A stretch of 64,000 nt of DNA, from assembly GCA_029641185.1 (NCBI GenBank), contig JAPWGK010000012.1, forward strand, positions 620,001-684,000. Direction: 5' to 3'. Below, one piece after another: positions 1 through 10,621 of this stretch; the first letter of the stretch is position 1; the number at the start of each line of letters is the position of its first letter. Made by a program: the position numbers and the translations under genes. Under the pieces are notes generated by a model that saw only the letters and a program-made list of their open reading frames with translations, had not been told where the DNA came from and searched no databases. This stretch comes from Pseudofabraea citricarpa. Its lineage: Eukaryota; Ascomycota; Leotiomycetes; Helotiales; Dermateaceae.

Positions 1-377
1 GCAGTGCAGGTCAGAGAGTACTTGCGAGCATTATAATTCGATTGGCTCTTGCAGAATGTTTTGGTGTCAATTGCGGCGTAAGTTCCATTTCGTCTTATAC
101 TTATATCCATGCTGATATATTGTAGATCATTGCTCTCGATGAACCAACAACCAATCTTGACGCAGATAATATCAAGAGTCTAGCTGAATCTCTACATAAT
201 ATTATCAAGGTCCGACGACAGCAACAAAATTTCCAGCTTATTGTTATTACGCATGATGAAGAGTTTCTCAAGCACATGAAGTGCGCAGAGTTTGCCGACA
301 ACTACTGGCGTGTTGGCAGAAACGAGAAGCAGAAGAGCACTATCGAGAGGAACTCCGTCGCTGAGTTAAGGGGTTGA
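1..377 (+). CDS. RAD50: RAD50 DNA repair ATPase, 3' end only
   Basis: C-terminal end of the Mre11-Rad50-Xrs2/Nbs1 complex ATPase, which tethers and processes double-strand breaks in the nucleus. The window opens inside the ABC signature region ([18 protein letters not shown], from base 3), followed by a 48-base intron (78-125, GTAAGT...TGTAG with a GCTGAT branch-like site). The last exon reads the Walker B and D-loop ([11 protein letters not shown]), then the switch His (IVITHDEEF), and ends at TGA 375-377. The order signature, Walker B, D-loop, H-switch is that of SMC/Rad50 proteins; the tail sequence ending in SVAELRG is typical of fungal Rad50. The 5' part, with the Walker A and zinc hook, lies outside the window. 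Confidence 0.93.
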
Positions 378-2675
378 TTGTGTTTACTGTGTTGTTGTTT
401 TGAGGCTCCGGAAAGGTGAGAAAATACCCCATGGTTTGGGGGTTCCTAGGTTTGGGATTGTCTGCGAGTATGGCTGTTTTCTATTTCGGGGGGTTTTATG
501 CATAGCTATGGCGTCAGGGTGGGAATGAGACAATCTGTTATAGAGCATCAATGTACCAAATTCTTGGTAGTAATCAATCGTATTCTGCATGGCTATTGGT
601 CGAAAGTGTGAATTTATAGTGTTTTGAGCAACTGCGCCACATTCCCAATTGCTATTATATCCAGAGATCCTTCGTCGAAGTTAACGATACCACATTGGTA
701 CATCTAATCCTGGGGATGGTCCCTTTTCGTACATAGCTCACGGGGTAGGCTATACACGTTCTAACATCGGAATAGGGAAACCGGCAAATGCTTCTTTGGG
801 ATTCAGCATACTTATCTAGGTATACAACTGCCCAAACTCCATGTTTGAGTCGCACGTTTCCTTCTGTAGCTCCCTGGGTACTTAAACCTAGCGGAAATGC
901 CTGTTCTTAACTCTATAGGAGTCATCTTCTATACTGTTTCTAGACTGGCCCAATGCTCTCTGACCCTCGTCGCTAGCAAACTTTCCAACCAGAGTATCAA
1001 TAAGTTTCACAGAGCACAGATTAGGACGTCGGAAACCAAAGGGGCAAATTGAGCGAACATTGCGCAGAGCTACAGAATCTATGAAATATTCGTCGGTTAT
1101 AATTTGTACCTGGTAGCAGTGGAGGTACAAGCAGTCATTCACTCGTCAACGTGGTAACGAGGCGGCCTTTGTTGGAGGACTATGGCATCTTTCTTTTCTG
1201 CTCTATATTTTGGTTGTATGGCAAAATTAGATTGGATATAAGGTTATGAAAGTATGCCTTCGATTTTTATATGTTCATATGGTAGACTCGCAGGGGCATA
1301 TTTGGATGAGCAGGGATAGTAGGACACTCTCCGTACCACTGATGTTGCCAAAATTGTACTGGAATACAGCTGCGAGCACCGTAATATAAAGGTCAAATAT
1401 TTTTATTTTTGTCGGATGAAATCGGACTCCTGACAGGTCATCTGGTTTGGTTTGTTATCCTCTTTGATAGTTCATCAAGCCAATTAAGCTCTCGTAGCTC
1501 TGTAGCCAGCTCTATAGCTCTTTTAATTGTCCTATTACCTAACAATTGATATTCATTGTTCTGTGAGACCCTCTAATATTCTCCCCTGAGAGGAGATACA
1601 CCTCTTGTTCAGTGTAAACATCTCGGCGTCTTCATAAATACTTACCAATGAAACGTTGAAAAATGTTGACAAGCAATACCAATCATGCTCGATAAAGATG
1701 ACAATCAACCATGGAAAAAATAGACTCGATTTATATACGGACTAAATACGGGCAAACATAAGTAAATACTTGTACTTTGAACGGAGTTTGGCTTGTTTCC
1801 AAAGATATAATAAAATAATATGTACTGTCTATCTACTGCATATTTAAATTCTCGTGCAGGGCAAGATCCTGCAGTACTCAACGCCTACATTAAAGATATT
1901 ATCGAGTGGCTTGAATAAAAATAAGCCGTTTCGTCAGTGACAAGTCAAAATTGAGAGAACTGATTTTTGAGGGGAAAGATTTTTAAAAGAAAATAACGGA
2001 AGAAAGCTGTCGTGTAGTGGAAGCTGCTAGCATTTGACACCTGGTACTGGCTCGCTAACCCTTTGTAACTCTTCAAGGTTTGGTAATTTACTGGTTCTTC
2101 AATCCGAGAAACCAAGCACCTTCAGATAATAGTAGAAATTCTGTGTATAGACGAGTGCCGAACATCTCATGTTTCATGGTCACCCAAATACCTACCTACC
2201 AGGTAGTGATATTGAATAAATCTGCTCGGTCACGAATGCGCCAAGATAACCGAGAAAGCTATTGTCACAATAATCGTTGCTGAAACCACAATTATAATGG
2301 TTGGTAAATGCTCTTCGGCGATTGCAATACTTTTAAGCACTTGGTGATTCTTGGCAATTAGATACTTACCTGTCCCTATAAAACTCCCCGTCGCTGCACA
2401 GTATCGGATTACCTTATAAATGGCTGCCGTGTCCTCTGGATAATGATTAGCTTCGAGGTGATCTGGGCTTTTCAGTAACTGAAAGTTCATCCGCTCTTGA
2501 TATGAGCTCGGTCGCTTAATTGGTCGAAGAAGGAGAGCATGGCCAGGAGATGAGTGAATTGCTTTGTTTTAAATAGACTCCGTGGAATGCCGGAAGATCT
2601 ATGAATTTTAGTGCGCTGACAACATGTTTGGTAGGAGATCAGTGAGCTCAGATCAACGAAATAATTGCAAAGAAA
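378..2675. other. Intergenic region, no supported gene
   Basis: About 2.3 kb of AT-leaning DNA between RAD50 and the next gene. Open frames here are short (under 90 codons), lack recognisable motifs and show no splice chain. A 260-base minus-strand frame at 2230-2490 is hydrophobic at its C-terminus but has no other support. Nothing further is assigned. Confidence 0.6.
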
Positions 2676-4250
2676 ATGACACACCACCCCCGGCCCACTC
2701 CTAGCAGAGCTGCGCTTCGCCCTGTCCGCCCTCCGATGCTACCCACCAGGTACCGCGATCGCCACCTACGTCAAGAGAAGATGGTCGTGGGATCTGGTTG
2801 TGGCAGTGGCAATGGCAGCGGTGATGGTAGTGCTCATACCGGTGCTCCCAACCAGGACGTCGACAAAAACAAAGATAGCGACGACGACGATAATGATGGC
2901 GCTAATAGAGACACGGAAGAGGAAGAGGAAGATGAAGAGGAAGAGGTAGAAGAAGACGTTCAAAGTAGAGGAGACCTGCAGGACCGAGAATTCTGGAAAG
3001 AAGGGTTCCCTCCCTCCGGTGTAGCACCAAGATCAGAAGAGCGAGAGCGGCCAGGTATGAGGCCTTATTCCTTGGCCGACACGTATTAATCGTAGTATAG
3101 GCCTTCTTTCTGATTTCGTTTACGTGGCTCGAGGCTCTCGACAGGACCTGGTAGGCTCAGCCGTTGGAAATCATGGTATGTTCATCCACATCTTGAATAG
3201 ACACAGGTTGACCATTCTAGAAGCAATATTTACGCCTCCTACCCTCCCACATCCTCGTAGGTCAAAGCATGTTTTGAGTCATGATCAATGCTAATAACAA
3301 TTAGATCATACACAAGCACAACCGATGGAAGTTGCTGGTGATGGATTACGGAGGATGGGAGCACTGGAGGACAAGGTTCTGATTGTCGAGGGTCTTATTA
3401 GAGAGGTTGCAGAACATCCAAGGCGGTCCTCCCTTGCCCACAAGGGGAAGGATATTGTTAATCATCTCGAGGATCTCTGCCGAGATATCTGCACATTAGA
3501 AGGCCACGCAAAGAGCGGCATACTGTTCTCCGGCATCGATGAAAGTCGTGTCAGCCAATGTTTCCGCGTGGTATGTTGATACAATGAAACTGTGGGCCAA
3601 TTCTTGCTCACGAAAATCTAGTTGCTTTGCGCATTAAATGATATGTGTTTGCCTCTGGAGGATGTTGAAACCTTAAGCAAGGCAATAAAGCGCCACAGAA
3701 GTCGGAAGAATGTCTTGGAGGCTATCAAATCCTTCAGGGCAAATTGCTTTGTAAGTTTTTAGAACTCCTAGTGACTAAAGCAAAGAGTATGCTAAAACTC
3801 AGCAGAATTTTTTCGGTAATATGACCAAAGAGATACCCAAGCAAGAAATACAACACATCGAGCTCGCAATGGCATGCTTGACTCGCTGTGAGTCTGCTTG
3901 GGTGGACCTGCTAGTACAGGAGTAAGCTCGAACTTTCTTACCTTGTAGATTCGTGGGGAAACATGATCTTTGCAAGGAGTCATTCTTGACCTCTGATACT
4001 GGGAATCATTCGCATGAAGAAGAAACACCTTTCTGGTCTGATGGTCTCATGGCCTGTTTGATACCGCAGATTATCGCAGGACATTTGTGCCAAAACCCCA
4101 GCAGCAAAAACTTGTTAATTAAAAAGCCCGCAGTACATCAGGCCTGTGAAGATCTGAATATATTGGTGAGTCGATCGACTCTTGTTGGATGGTCGAAAGT
4201 TGGCCTGTCGTTAACTTAGTCTATTTCTTGTCACATGATAGCACACTTAG
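2676..4250 (+). CDS. Hypothetical protein, acidic N-terminus, five exons
   Basis: Not recognised. A chain of open exons fits in frame: 2676-3053, 3305-3570, 3622-3750, 3803-3921 and 3949 to about 4167, then a final short exon ending with TAG at 4248-4250. Introns start GTATGA, GTATGT, GTAAGT and GTGAGT and end in AG; the first (3054-3304) ends with a GCTAATAAC branch-like site. The N-terminal 135 residues hold a Gly/Ser run and then an Asp/Glu-rich stretch (about residues 65-95). The remainder looks helical, with leucine-spaced segments and no catalytic motif I know. Oddity: exons 4 and 5 join in frame only across 27 bases (3922-3948), shorter than usual fungal introns; otherwise the frame stops at TAA 3923-3925. 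The start codon is the first ATG of the open frame and is uncertain. Confidence 0.5.
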
Positions 4251-4369
4251 AAAGTCCGCGCTAAGATTGTAGCACGGATTTACGATAAGAGACTTTTTTC
4301 CTACTACCAGTTAAGAGCGCCGCCCTTCTTCTTTGCGGACAATCAAGAGTTTCCCTACGATCCTCCGCC

Positions 4370-5116
4370 ATGAACGCCCACGCACTTCTGACATCCCAAG
4401 GATGGCGTGGCACAGGGCATTCTCTCAACCCCACCACTGACTCGATCGGTCTCTCCAGGCCCCTTCTCGTCTCCCAGAAGCAGAACAACCTCGGCGTGGG
4501 CAAAAAACAACATAGGACTAGCGACATGTGGTGGATGAACGCATTTGACAAATCATTACAGGGACTAGATACATCAAAGGAGGGCGCAGTGATACAAACT
4601 ATCACCAATGGTGGACTCGATATGGTCGCAAAGGGCGGTGCAAAATACGTCGGCAATGGAGGAGGACTCTATGCCTGTTTTGTAAAGGGAGAATGCTTGA
4701 CTGGTACTATTCAGCCCAAAAAAGAGCAGAAAGCAAAGAAGCGCAAGAGGGACGATGAGACAAAGGAGGAACGGCGGGCGAGGAAAGCTGCCAAGCGAGC
4801 TTTGAGATCAACAACTATGGATGGAGAGAAGGATTCTGACAGCAGCTCAAAGTCCGAGCCCCAAGAGGAGCGCAGAGAGAGAAGGAGGCTGAAGAAGCTC
4901 CGCAAGGAGGCCAAGAGGGCACAACGAAAAGAGTCAAACGAAACATCACAAGGGGAGGAAACTGAAGGAGTTGCCAGCAAGCTAGAAACTAAAGAAGAGC
5001 GCAAGGAAAGAAGACGGCAAGGGAAGCTACTTCGGCAGGAATCGACTATAAACGAGTCGGAAAAGGCAAAGAAGAAAAAGCGTCGGAAGGACCAGCAAGA
5101 TGATTCTCTACTGTAA
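4370..5116 (+). CDS. TMA23: TMA23-like nucleolar G-patch protein
   Basis: Intronless frame of 248 residues. Residues 8-60 form a G-patch-like segment (QGWRGTGHSL ... LGVG) followed by a conserved DMWWMNAFDKSL block, as in fungal Tma23, a nucleolar protein linked to ribosome biogenesis. From about residue 115 to the end the protein is Lys/Arg/Glu-rich with repeated EERRARK / EERRERRRLKK blocks, giving basic nuclear/nucleolar signals and a predicted charged coiled coil. G-patch proteins commonly activate DEAH helicases; that role is inferred here. It is convergent with THG1, with only 88 bases between the two stop codons. The start is the first ATG and begins directly with the conserved MNAHALL motif. 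Confidence 0.85.
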   Translation: MNAHALLTSQGWRGTGHSLNPTTDSIGLSRPLLVSQKQNNLGVGKKQHRTSDMWWMNAFDKSLQGLDTSKEGAVIQTITNGGLDMVAKGGAKYVGNGGGLYACFVKGECLTGTIQPKKEQKAKKRKRDDETKEERRARKAAKRALRSTTMDGEKDSDSSSKSEPQEERRERRRLKKLRKEAKRAQRKESNETSQGEETEGVASKLETKEERKERRRQGKLLRQESTINESEKAKKKKRRKDQQDDSLL

Positions 5117-5204
5117 TTCGTTTGTTCTTAGCGCTTTGGCGAGGAGTTTGGGAAACGCACATGAGCCTAATAAATGTCTAGACAATTCAGATGTATTCAA
5201 CTGC

Positions 5205-6428
5205 TTAGGTTTCTTTGGGTATCTTCCCTGGTTTGTTTGATAACAGCCATGGTCTCGTCTCCCAAAACTCATCCCTAATGATATCAACATGCTGCACTGT
5301 AATCCGAGCTTTCGCCCGCTTCTTCTTGTCCTTATCTGCTTGGGTTTTAGAAAGCTCCACCTGATCGAACATCCTTGCTGATTCTTCTTTCTCAGTGCTT
5401 GCAGTTCCAGGCTCAACTAATTCATACTAAAGTATTGGTTAGTTGTGACCAGAGGCATGGTAGATGGCTTGCTCACATCGCGGAATACTACGCTCCCTTT
5501 TTTGAACATGTCGGGCTCGTTATTGTAATTGATTTTGAATCTCGAGAATAAAATCTCGTTTTTATCTGCGGCTAATGTGCCCTGGATCCGGATTAGCAAC
5601 CATCATTCGGAGCTGAGGCTTTAGATTTACAGCAAGTTCCTTTTCTGCAGCCTTTGCATCCATGCCACCATTCTGTATCAGCGCCCAAAATGTGGTATTG
5701 TAAAGATTATTTATGTGGCCTGGAGGATGGTTAGCTAATAATCGTCGAAACGGGGAAAGAACATACAATCAACCTGTCTCCAACTCATGTAATCTCGTAG
5801 GTTCTGAACACTAGGATATTGCACTGCTCGGCCATCAAAGCTCGGGAGAGGTGATGTAAGAGGTAATTGTGGAAAATAAGACGACCAAAGATGCACATAG
5901 TATGCAGTAAATGTAGAAACTATGGTCGTCACGAGCTTGCTGGCCGCCTGTTACTGGCTTGAATGGTTGAATTGGTAAGGACACATACCTTGATCGTCGC
6001 TCGAAAAGCGTGCAAGTTTTGTGAAAAACGAAACTGAGGGACCACACTTAGCTAATAATTCAAGAATTATGAGGCTTCTGAAATTGAATACCTATATTCG
6101 TCACTGATACCATATGCGATCACAATATCAGGTAACTCGCTCATGACTTTCATGGCTGCTGCATTCATAAGATCCAATGCTCTTCGATCATTTGGTTTTT
6201 CAAAGGCATGCTTGTCGGAAAACCTGGCAGATGTTAAATTCTGAGGCTCAGCAACAATGATAGAAGCATACTTGTGAAACCCTCTTCCATCTATACGCAC
6301 AGCGACCCAGGTATTTGGGAGCAGAAGATCAGGTTGCTCAAAGTCCTTGACGTACTCATATCTAGAACATGTTTTAGTGACTCGCTTTCCAAGTGGTCGG
6401 GAAGTCAAGCTTACTTCGAATTAGCCAT
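5205..6428 (-). CDS. THG1: tRNA(His) guanylyltransferase
   Basis: Adds the extra G(-1) to tRNA-His in a 3'-5' polymerase reaction, which HisRS needs for recognition. The assembled protein of roughly 285 residues shows [11 protein letters not shown], the metal-binding RIDGRGF motif followed by [13 protein letters not shown], then [14 protein letters not shown] with the second carboxylates, and [14 protein letters not shown], [13 protein letters not shown] and [15 protein letters not shown] blocks, ending [11 protein letters not shown]. This is the full Thg1 order. The gene is cut by many small introns. The first exon is only 14 bases (ATG at 6428, MANSK), spliced to 6361. One intron inside the [20 protein letters not shown] joint is 49 bases with a GCTAATC branch site; without removing it the frame breaks. 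The stop is TAA at 5207-5205. Confidence 0.92.
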
Positions 6429-8036
6429 TTTTACTTTGTCAGAGCTGGGTTGACAAAAAGAAGCGAGGTCGAATCCCAATTTGTATATACTCCGTATTCC
6501 AACGAGAACGTGACTAAAACCCTACAGTAAATGGATAATAAATAGGAGCATTAATGCGACACCTGTGCAGTTAATAGAAAGCAGCTTCATATACGACCAA
6601 TCTTTCTCCATAATTATGCTGTAAGCCATCATGGATATCAAGGACCTTGTGTGTGTCCCGTGACTGCGATATCGTAAAGTGGGGTTATTAGCGAGACTAG
6701 AAATCTAAGCGTCCTCGGCGTCCTAACTCACCAAAAGGTTGCTCTTATACCAACCACCAACTACTGCCAAGGCGGTAATTGATATTGGCTACACTGTCAG
6801 TATTGAACGGGGCCCTGAGTGAATCTTTGCTGGCGAGGACTTTCAGAAGACCGGAACCATTTTAGTGCCAGAGAACCCATAGCGTGAAGTCCCAATGGAT
6901 TACCCCAATGGATCACATCATTATTGGCTCGAAGGAGCTTCAGTTGAGGAATATCAGATTTCCACAGAAAGCTCCATGTTACCATTCCTAGCATGCTGTT
7001 CGTAGCCTCTCTGAAACATGTATACATTCAATTTGCACATTGCTACAAAGGACAAGGAGGGTAGGAGGAGGTCCTGTCACGATTCATTCCCTCGCAGTGG
7101 CGGCACTCCACTTGATCTCTAATTTTTGGTTGACGACAAATGACATCGTGTAGCTAGCTACCTGGATATTGTGTTGGTTTTGCTGGTGCAGGTTTGGCTC
7201 TTGAGATTTGGGCTCGGCAGCTTACCCACCCTACCTAGGTACATTAGAACATTTGCCAAGCATTCAGAACTACCTTAACGGTGATATACTAATTACAGAT
7301 GTCAAAATGCCGATTGAAGCTAGAATGAAGAATACTACAGAGGTACTCTGTATTCTAGTTGTTGGAGATTTGGGAAGATAAGGAAGCGGCGCTATTAATT
7401 TGTGCTCAAGAGCTAGTATACCGACAGAGAATGTTTTTAGGTGGGATGTGGTAGAGACAACCAGTGGTAGACATTTCCCGGGATTATAGAAAGCTATATT
7501 TTCATTAACTGTATCTACCTTATATATAAGATCCCTAATTTCGTAGGCAAAGAAAAAGCCTGGATACTCCTGATCGCAAGCTTTTCGTTATCTGTGATGT
7601 TAGCGCCGGTCTAATCAACCCAAATAACCCCATTCTAGTCTTAATCTAGCCTAGTAGCCATTGCATTCACAGAGCGGGAAGTTCTAGTTGAGGCCAAGGA
7701 CAAGCTCAGATCAACTGTGATTGATATCGACCATATTTCTGGCTTATTACCTAAAGAGGTAAGGTAAGTGAGACTTTTTGTGAGGATTTACTATAAAATA
7801 TATCATGTCCAAAGGAATAGAAAACGCCTCAGGTATTTCCTTAGCAGAGAAAAAAAGGTTCCTAAGAAAAGGTTGCTGTTTTGCCCACACGAGGTGGATG
7901 TATGTATGTATATACTTGTTCATTTCCTGCCTACCTACCCCTTAGTGGCCGTATGGATTCGCGGGAGCAATTAAGGCCACAAGCCTTGGCTCAAGACCTT
8001 AATTATAAGTTTAAAAAAAATAGAACCAGCAAACTG
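6429..8036. other. Intergenic region between THG1 and tRNA-Ala
   Basis: About 1.6 kb upstream of THG1. A 76-codon minus-strand frame (6797-7027) is the longest, but it has no motif and no convincing splice partners. A CCTACCTAGGTA palindrome lies near 7230. The right part (7500-8030) is AT-rich. No gene is supported. Confidence 0.55.
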
Positions 8037-8121
8037 GGGGATTTGGCGCAGCGGAAGCGTACTTCTTTCGCATAACTTGCGGAAGTAGAAGGGGTCGGGC
8101 GTTCGAATCGCCCAATCTCCA
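8037..8121 (+). tRNA. tRNA-Ala (anticodon CGC) with 13-base intron
   Basis: A complete cloverleaf can be drawn. Acceptor stem: GGGGATT (8037-8043) pairs with AATCTCC (8114-8120), with A8121 as discriminator. D stem: GCGC/GCGT. Anticodon stem: CTTCT (8062-8066) with AGAAG (8087-8091). Five-base variable loop. T arm: GGGCG-TTCGAAT-CGCCC. The anticodon CGC is at 8069-8071, followed by A37 and a 13-base intron (8073-8085) at the canonical position 37/38. The third acceptor pair is G3:U70, the alanine identity element, which agrees with the anticodon. A T-rich Pol III termination run (ATTTATTTTT) follows from 8123. Confidence 0.92.
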
Positions 8122-8298
8122 ATTTATTTTTGGTATATTTGGCCCTCTTCTTTTCTTTTCTTTTCATTTCTATATATATATATATTTTATATTGAGAAGC
8201 CCTAATTAGCTTACACTGACAACTCATCGATTGCCCTCCCCATCAGCATCCCACAATTATAAAGCACAGAAGAGTAGTTTCATTGAGGCATAAGCATG

Positions 8299-9767
8299 CT
8301 AACCTAAGTCCACTATTTCCGGCCGTGGAGTAGGAGTGTTCCCAAAGCTCTCCAATCCCCGATCCATAGTTTGTCCTCCAACACCAACATCCGGTGCTTC
8401 AAATATGGGTTGTGGGTTTGTCTGAGCTGAGTTTCGTTGCCCTGCTTGATTTAACAGCTCCTGGACTTCGACTTCCCTCAGACCTATTTCCCTCTGCTCT
8501 TGCTCGAGATCTGCCATCTTCTTTTGCCGTCGAATCAATTCCTGCTCCATGGTGCGGAGAGTGACTTGTAACCGCTCCAAACACTCAGAAAGAACTGGCA
8601 GAGGTGTGATTTTGGATGGAATATTGGCTGATGTGAAATCGGCTTTCTCTTCTGGCTTCAGCAATCCGTCCATACCTGCACGAGTTTGTGCAGCTTCGAA
8701 TGCAGCACGGACATCGGCTTCAGAATCATCGGAATCAGCATCTGAACTACCCTCTGCTTGCTGGATCATCTCGGCCATTTCCTTTCGTTGCCTGCGTTTT
8801 GCTTCTCTTTCTTGCTTCTTCCCCAAAGAGACCCTCCCATCATCCACAAACTCGTCAAACCCTTCACCAAGATCTTCATCCTCTCTAACCAGTCTAGTCT
8901 CGGCTTTCTTTTTCCGAGGCAAGAGAGAAAGTTGCTGATCAAAGGCTCGCCCACTACCTTTAGTATCATTCAGTGATATGAAGTCTTGTTCATGCGCCAG
9001 TCGCGATCGTCGCTCCTTTTTCTCCCTGATCTCCGCTTCACTTGGGATATAAGCTACTTCTGGCACCCTGGCTAATGAACTCTCTCTTGAGTCTACAATC
9101 ATTGCACCGTCTAATTCCGATGCGTTTAGCTCCCTCTCGTCTTCTAACGCTGCCCCGAGCAACTTCAAATCATTGGGTGTAGTTGGAGTGGAACTTTTGA
9201 GCTCATTCAAGTAATCTTTGCTATAACTCGGTCGGCCCTCATCCTCATCTCGAAGCAGTATCCTTTGCACTGGTCGAATTTTGACAGCGTTCGTTTCTAT
9301 TACACGACGACCAAGATCCTTCTTGGGCGTGAAAGTATCCCCCTCTAGTGCCTCTGCAGCTTCGCCAGAGAGGATTTCGCCAGGCCCAAAAGAAAGCCTT
9401 GACGAGGATCCTTTCTTCTTTTTCATAGAGCTTGATCGCCCAAGAGGAACCTTGTTTACTGCAGCTTGGGGACTATTCGTTTCTGCATTGGCTCCATCTT
9501 GTGATACATCATCGAAGTTTATGCTCTGTCGCAAAGAGGATTTTTTGAAGGCTTTTCGCCCGAAGTTCAAGGAGGAAGGTGATTCCAAGGGAACTATAGG
9601 CAATGAATCAGCTATCTTCTCGTGATCAGTCAAGCCCGTAGCTGTGAGGTGGAGTACTTACCGGAAGCTAAAGGCGCAGGTGTCTTCTCCCCGGTAGTTG
9701 AGTCTTCATCTTCCTCGTCTACTTGTATTTTCCTCGCTTTTCTTTTCGATCCAAATGCCGACTTCAT
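8299..9767 (-). CDS. NTR2: Ntr2-like spliceosome disassembly factor
   Basis: Two exons (9767-9662 and 9611-8299) joined across a 50-base intron give 472 residues. The start MKSAFGSKRKARKI is the conserved opening of the fungal NineTeen-complex-related Ntr2 family, which works with Ntr1 and the helicase Prp43 to release intron lariats from spent spliceosomes in the nucleus. The body is highly charged, with Ser/Asp tracts (SSDADSDDSEAD) and a C-terminal coiled coil (about residues 370-440) rich in Glu/Gln. The intron begins GTAAGT and ends ATAG; other AG sites give stops. An ATG further upstream in the open frame would add unconserved residues and was not used. Divergent with SMX2, sharing 225 bases. 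Note that a splicing factor here itself needs splicing. Confidence 0.82.
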
Positions 9768-9992
9768 GATGATATTTAGTGGCCCTGCAGATAAGTTCAA
9801 AGGATGTGTTGAGGTCGCAAGGTCAAGTCGTCTGTAGGTCGAGCTAGGAAAACAATCCAACATAGGCAAACCGCAAGGCTGCAGATATCACCACGTGATC
9901 CTACTTGATCTAGCGTCGCATGCTCCAAATAATTCTCAGATAGGCAAAGGTCAACGACAGCACCTTACAATTCTCAAATACCTACATACAAG
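9768..9992. promoter_or_regulatory. Shared divergent promoter NTR2 / SMX2
   Basis: The 225 bases between two divergent start codons must hold both promoters and both 5' leaders. Both products act in the spliceosome, so joint expression is plausible. I see no clear TATA box; a CACGTGATC palindromic element occurs near 9891-9899. Regulatory function is inferred from position only. Confidence 0.6.
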
Positions 9993-10478
9993 ATGCCTCA
10001 AGCTCAGCCAGAGCTCAAGAAGGTACGTTCAACGCATTCCATTGCTCATATACATGCCACAGATCGCCAAACCAACTCCACGCGACAGTATCGTGGGAAA
10101 CGCGATGGTAAGGCTACAGAGGAGAAGAGCAAATGGACTGATCCGCGTCTGCAGTACCTCGATAAACGGCTCTTTGTGCAGCTTAATGGAAGCCGGAAGG
10201 TTCTTGGTGTATTGAGGGGTTACGATGTGGGTTACCCATACTTGGTTTGACGGTAGTTCACTAATCCACCTAGGTGTTTTTAAACATCGTGTTAGATGAT
10301 GCTGTTGAGGAGAAAGACGGTGGAGAGAAGGTTAGGTTAGGGATGGTAGTACGTACCTTTTGATAGTTGTGGCTTGAGAGAAAAGTGCTAATGCAGTATG
10401 TAGGTTATTCGAGGCAACTCTGTTGTCATGCTCGAAGCACTGGAGAGAATTGGAGGAGGCCGAGAAGACAGAGGATGA
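9993..10478 (+). CDS. SMX2: Small nuclear ribonucleoprotein SmG
   Basis: Four exons (9993-10022, 10155-10226, 10274-10348, 10404-10478) total 252 bases and give 83 residues, the normal size of SmG. The start MPQAQPELKK joins YLDKRLFVQLNGSRKV (Sm1 motif), then LRGYDVFLNIVLDDA, EKVRLGMV and the Sm2 motif VIRGNSVVMLEAL. SmG is one of seven Sm proteins that form the ring on U1, U2, U4 and U5 snRNAs. Introns begin GTACGT, GTGGGT and GTACGT; the third donor was chosen because it restores the conserved MVVIRG. The second intron has an ACTAATCCAC branch-like site. Convergent with the rhodanese gene, 143 bases apart. Confidence 0.95.
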
Positions 10479-10621
10479 AGGACAATGCATGTCTAGGGGA
10501 AAAGAATTGTGCTGGGATGGAGAATATTTGCATTCGGAACTATGGCGTTGGCAAGGTACCTCGAAGAAATACCATCTGTTGAATGGGAGGGTAAATTTGG
10601 GACTTTAAGGGTGCAAAGATA

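Noticed and set aside
1855..1917. Plus-strand run reading QDPAVLNAYIKDIIEWLE before a stop
   Set aside because: Looks protein-like, but no upstream exon or homologue is recognised. Too short to call a relic gene.
2230..2490. Minus-strand frame of 86 codons with a hydrophobic C-terminus
   Set aside because: A single possible membrane helix in AT-rich DNA with no conserved features or promoter context.
6797..7027. Minus-strand frame of 76 codons upstream of THG1
   Set aside because: No family motif and no splice chain to the neighbouring frames.
8549..9625. Plus-strand frames of up to 129 codons within NTR2
   Set aside because: Antisense shadows of the NTR2 coding exon, Ser-rich because the sense strand is Glu/Arg-rich.
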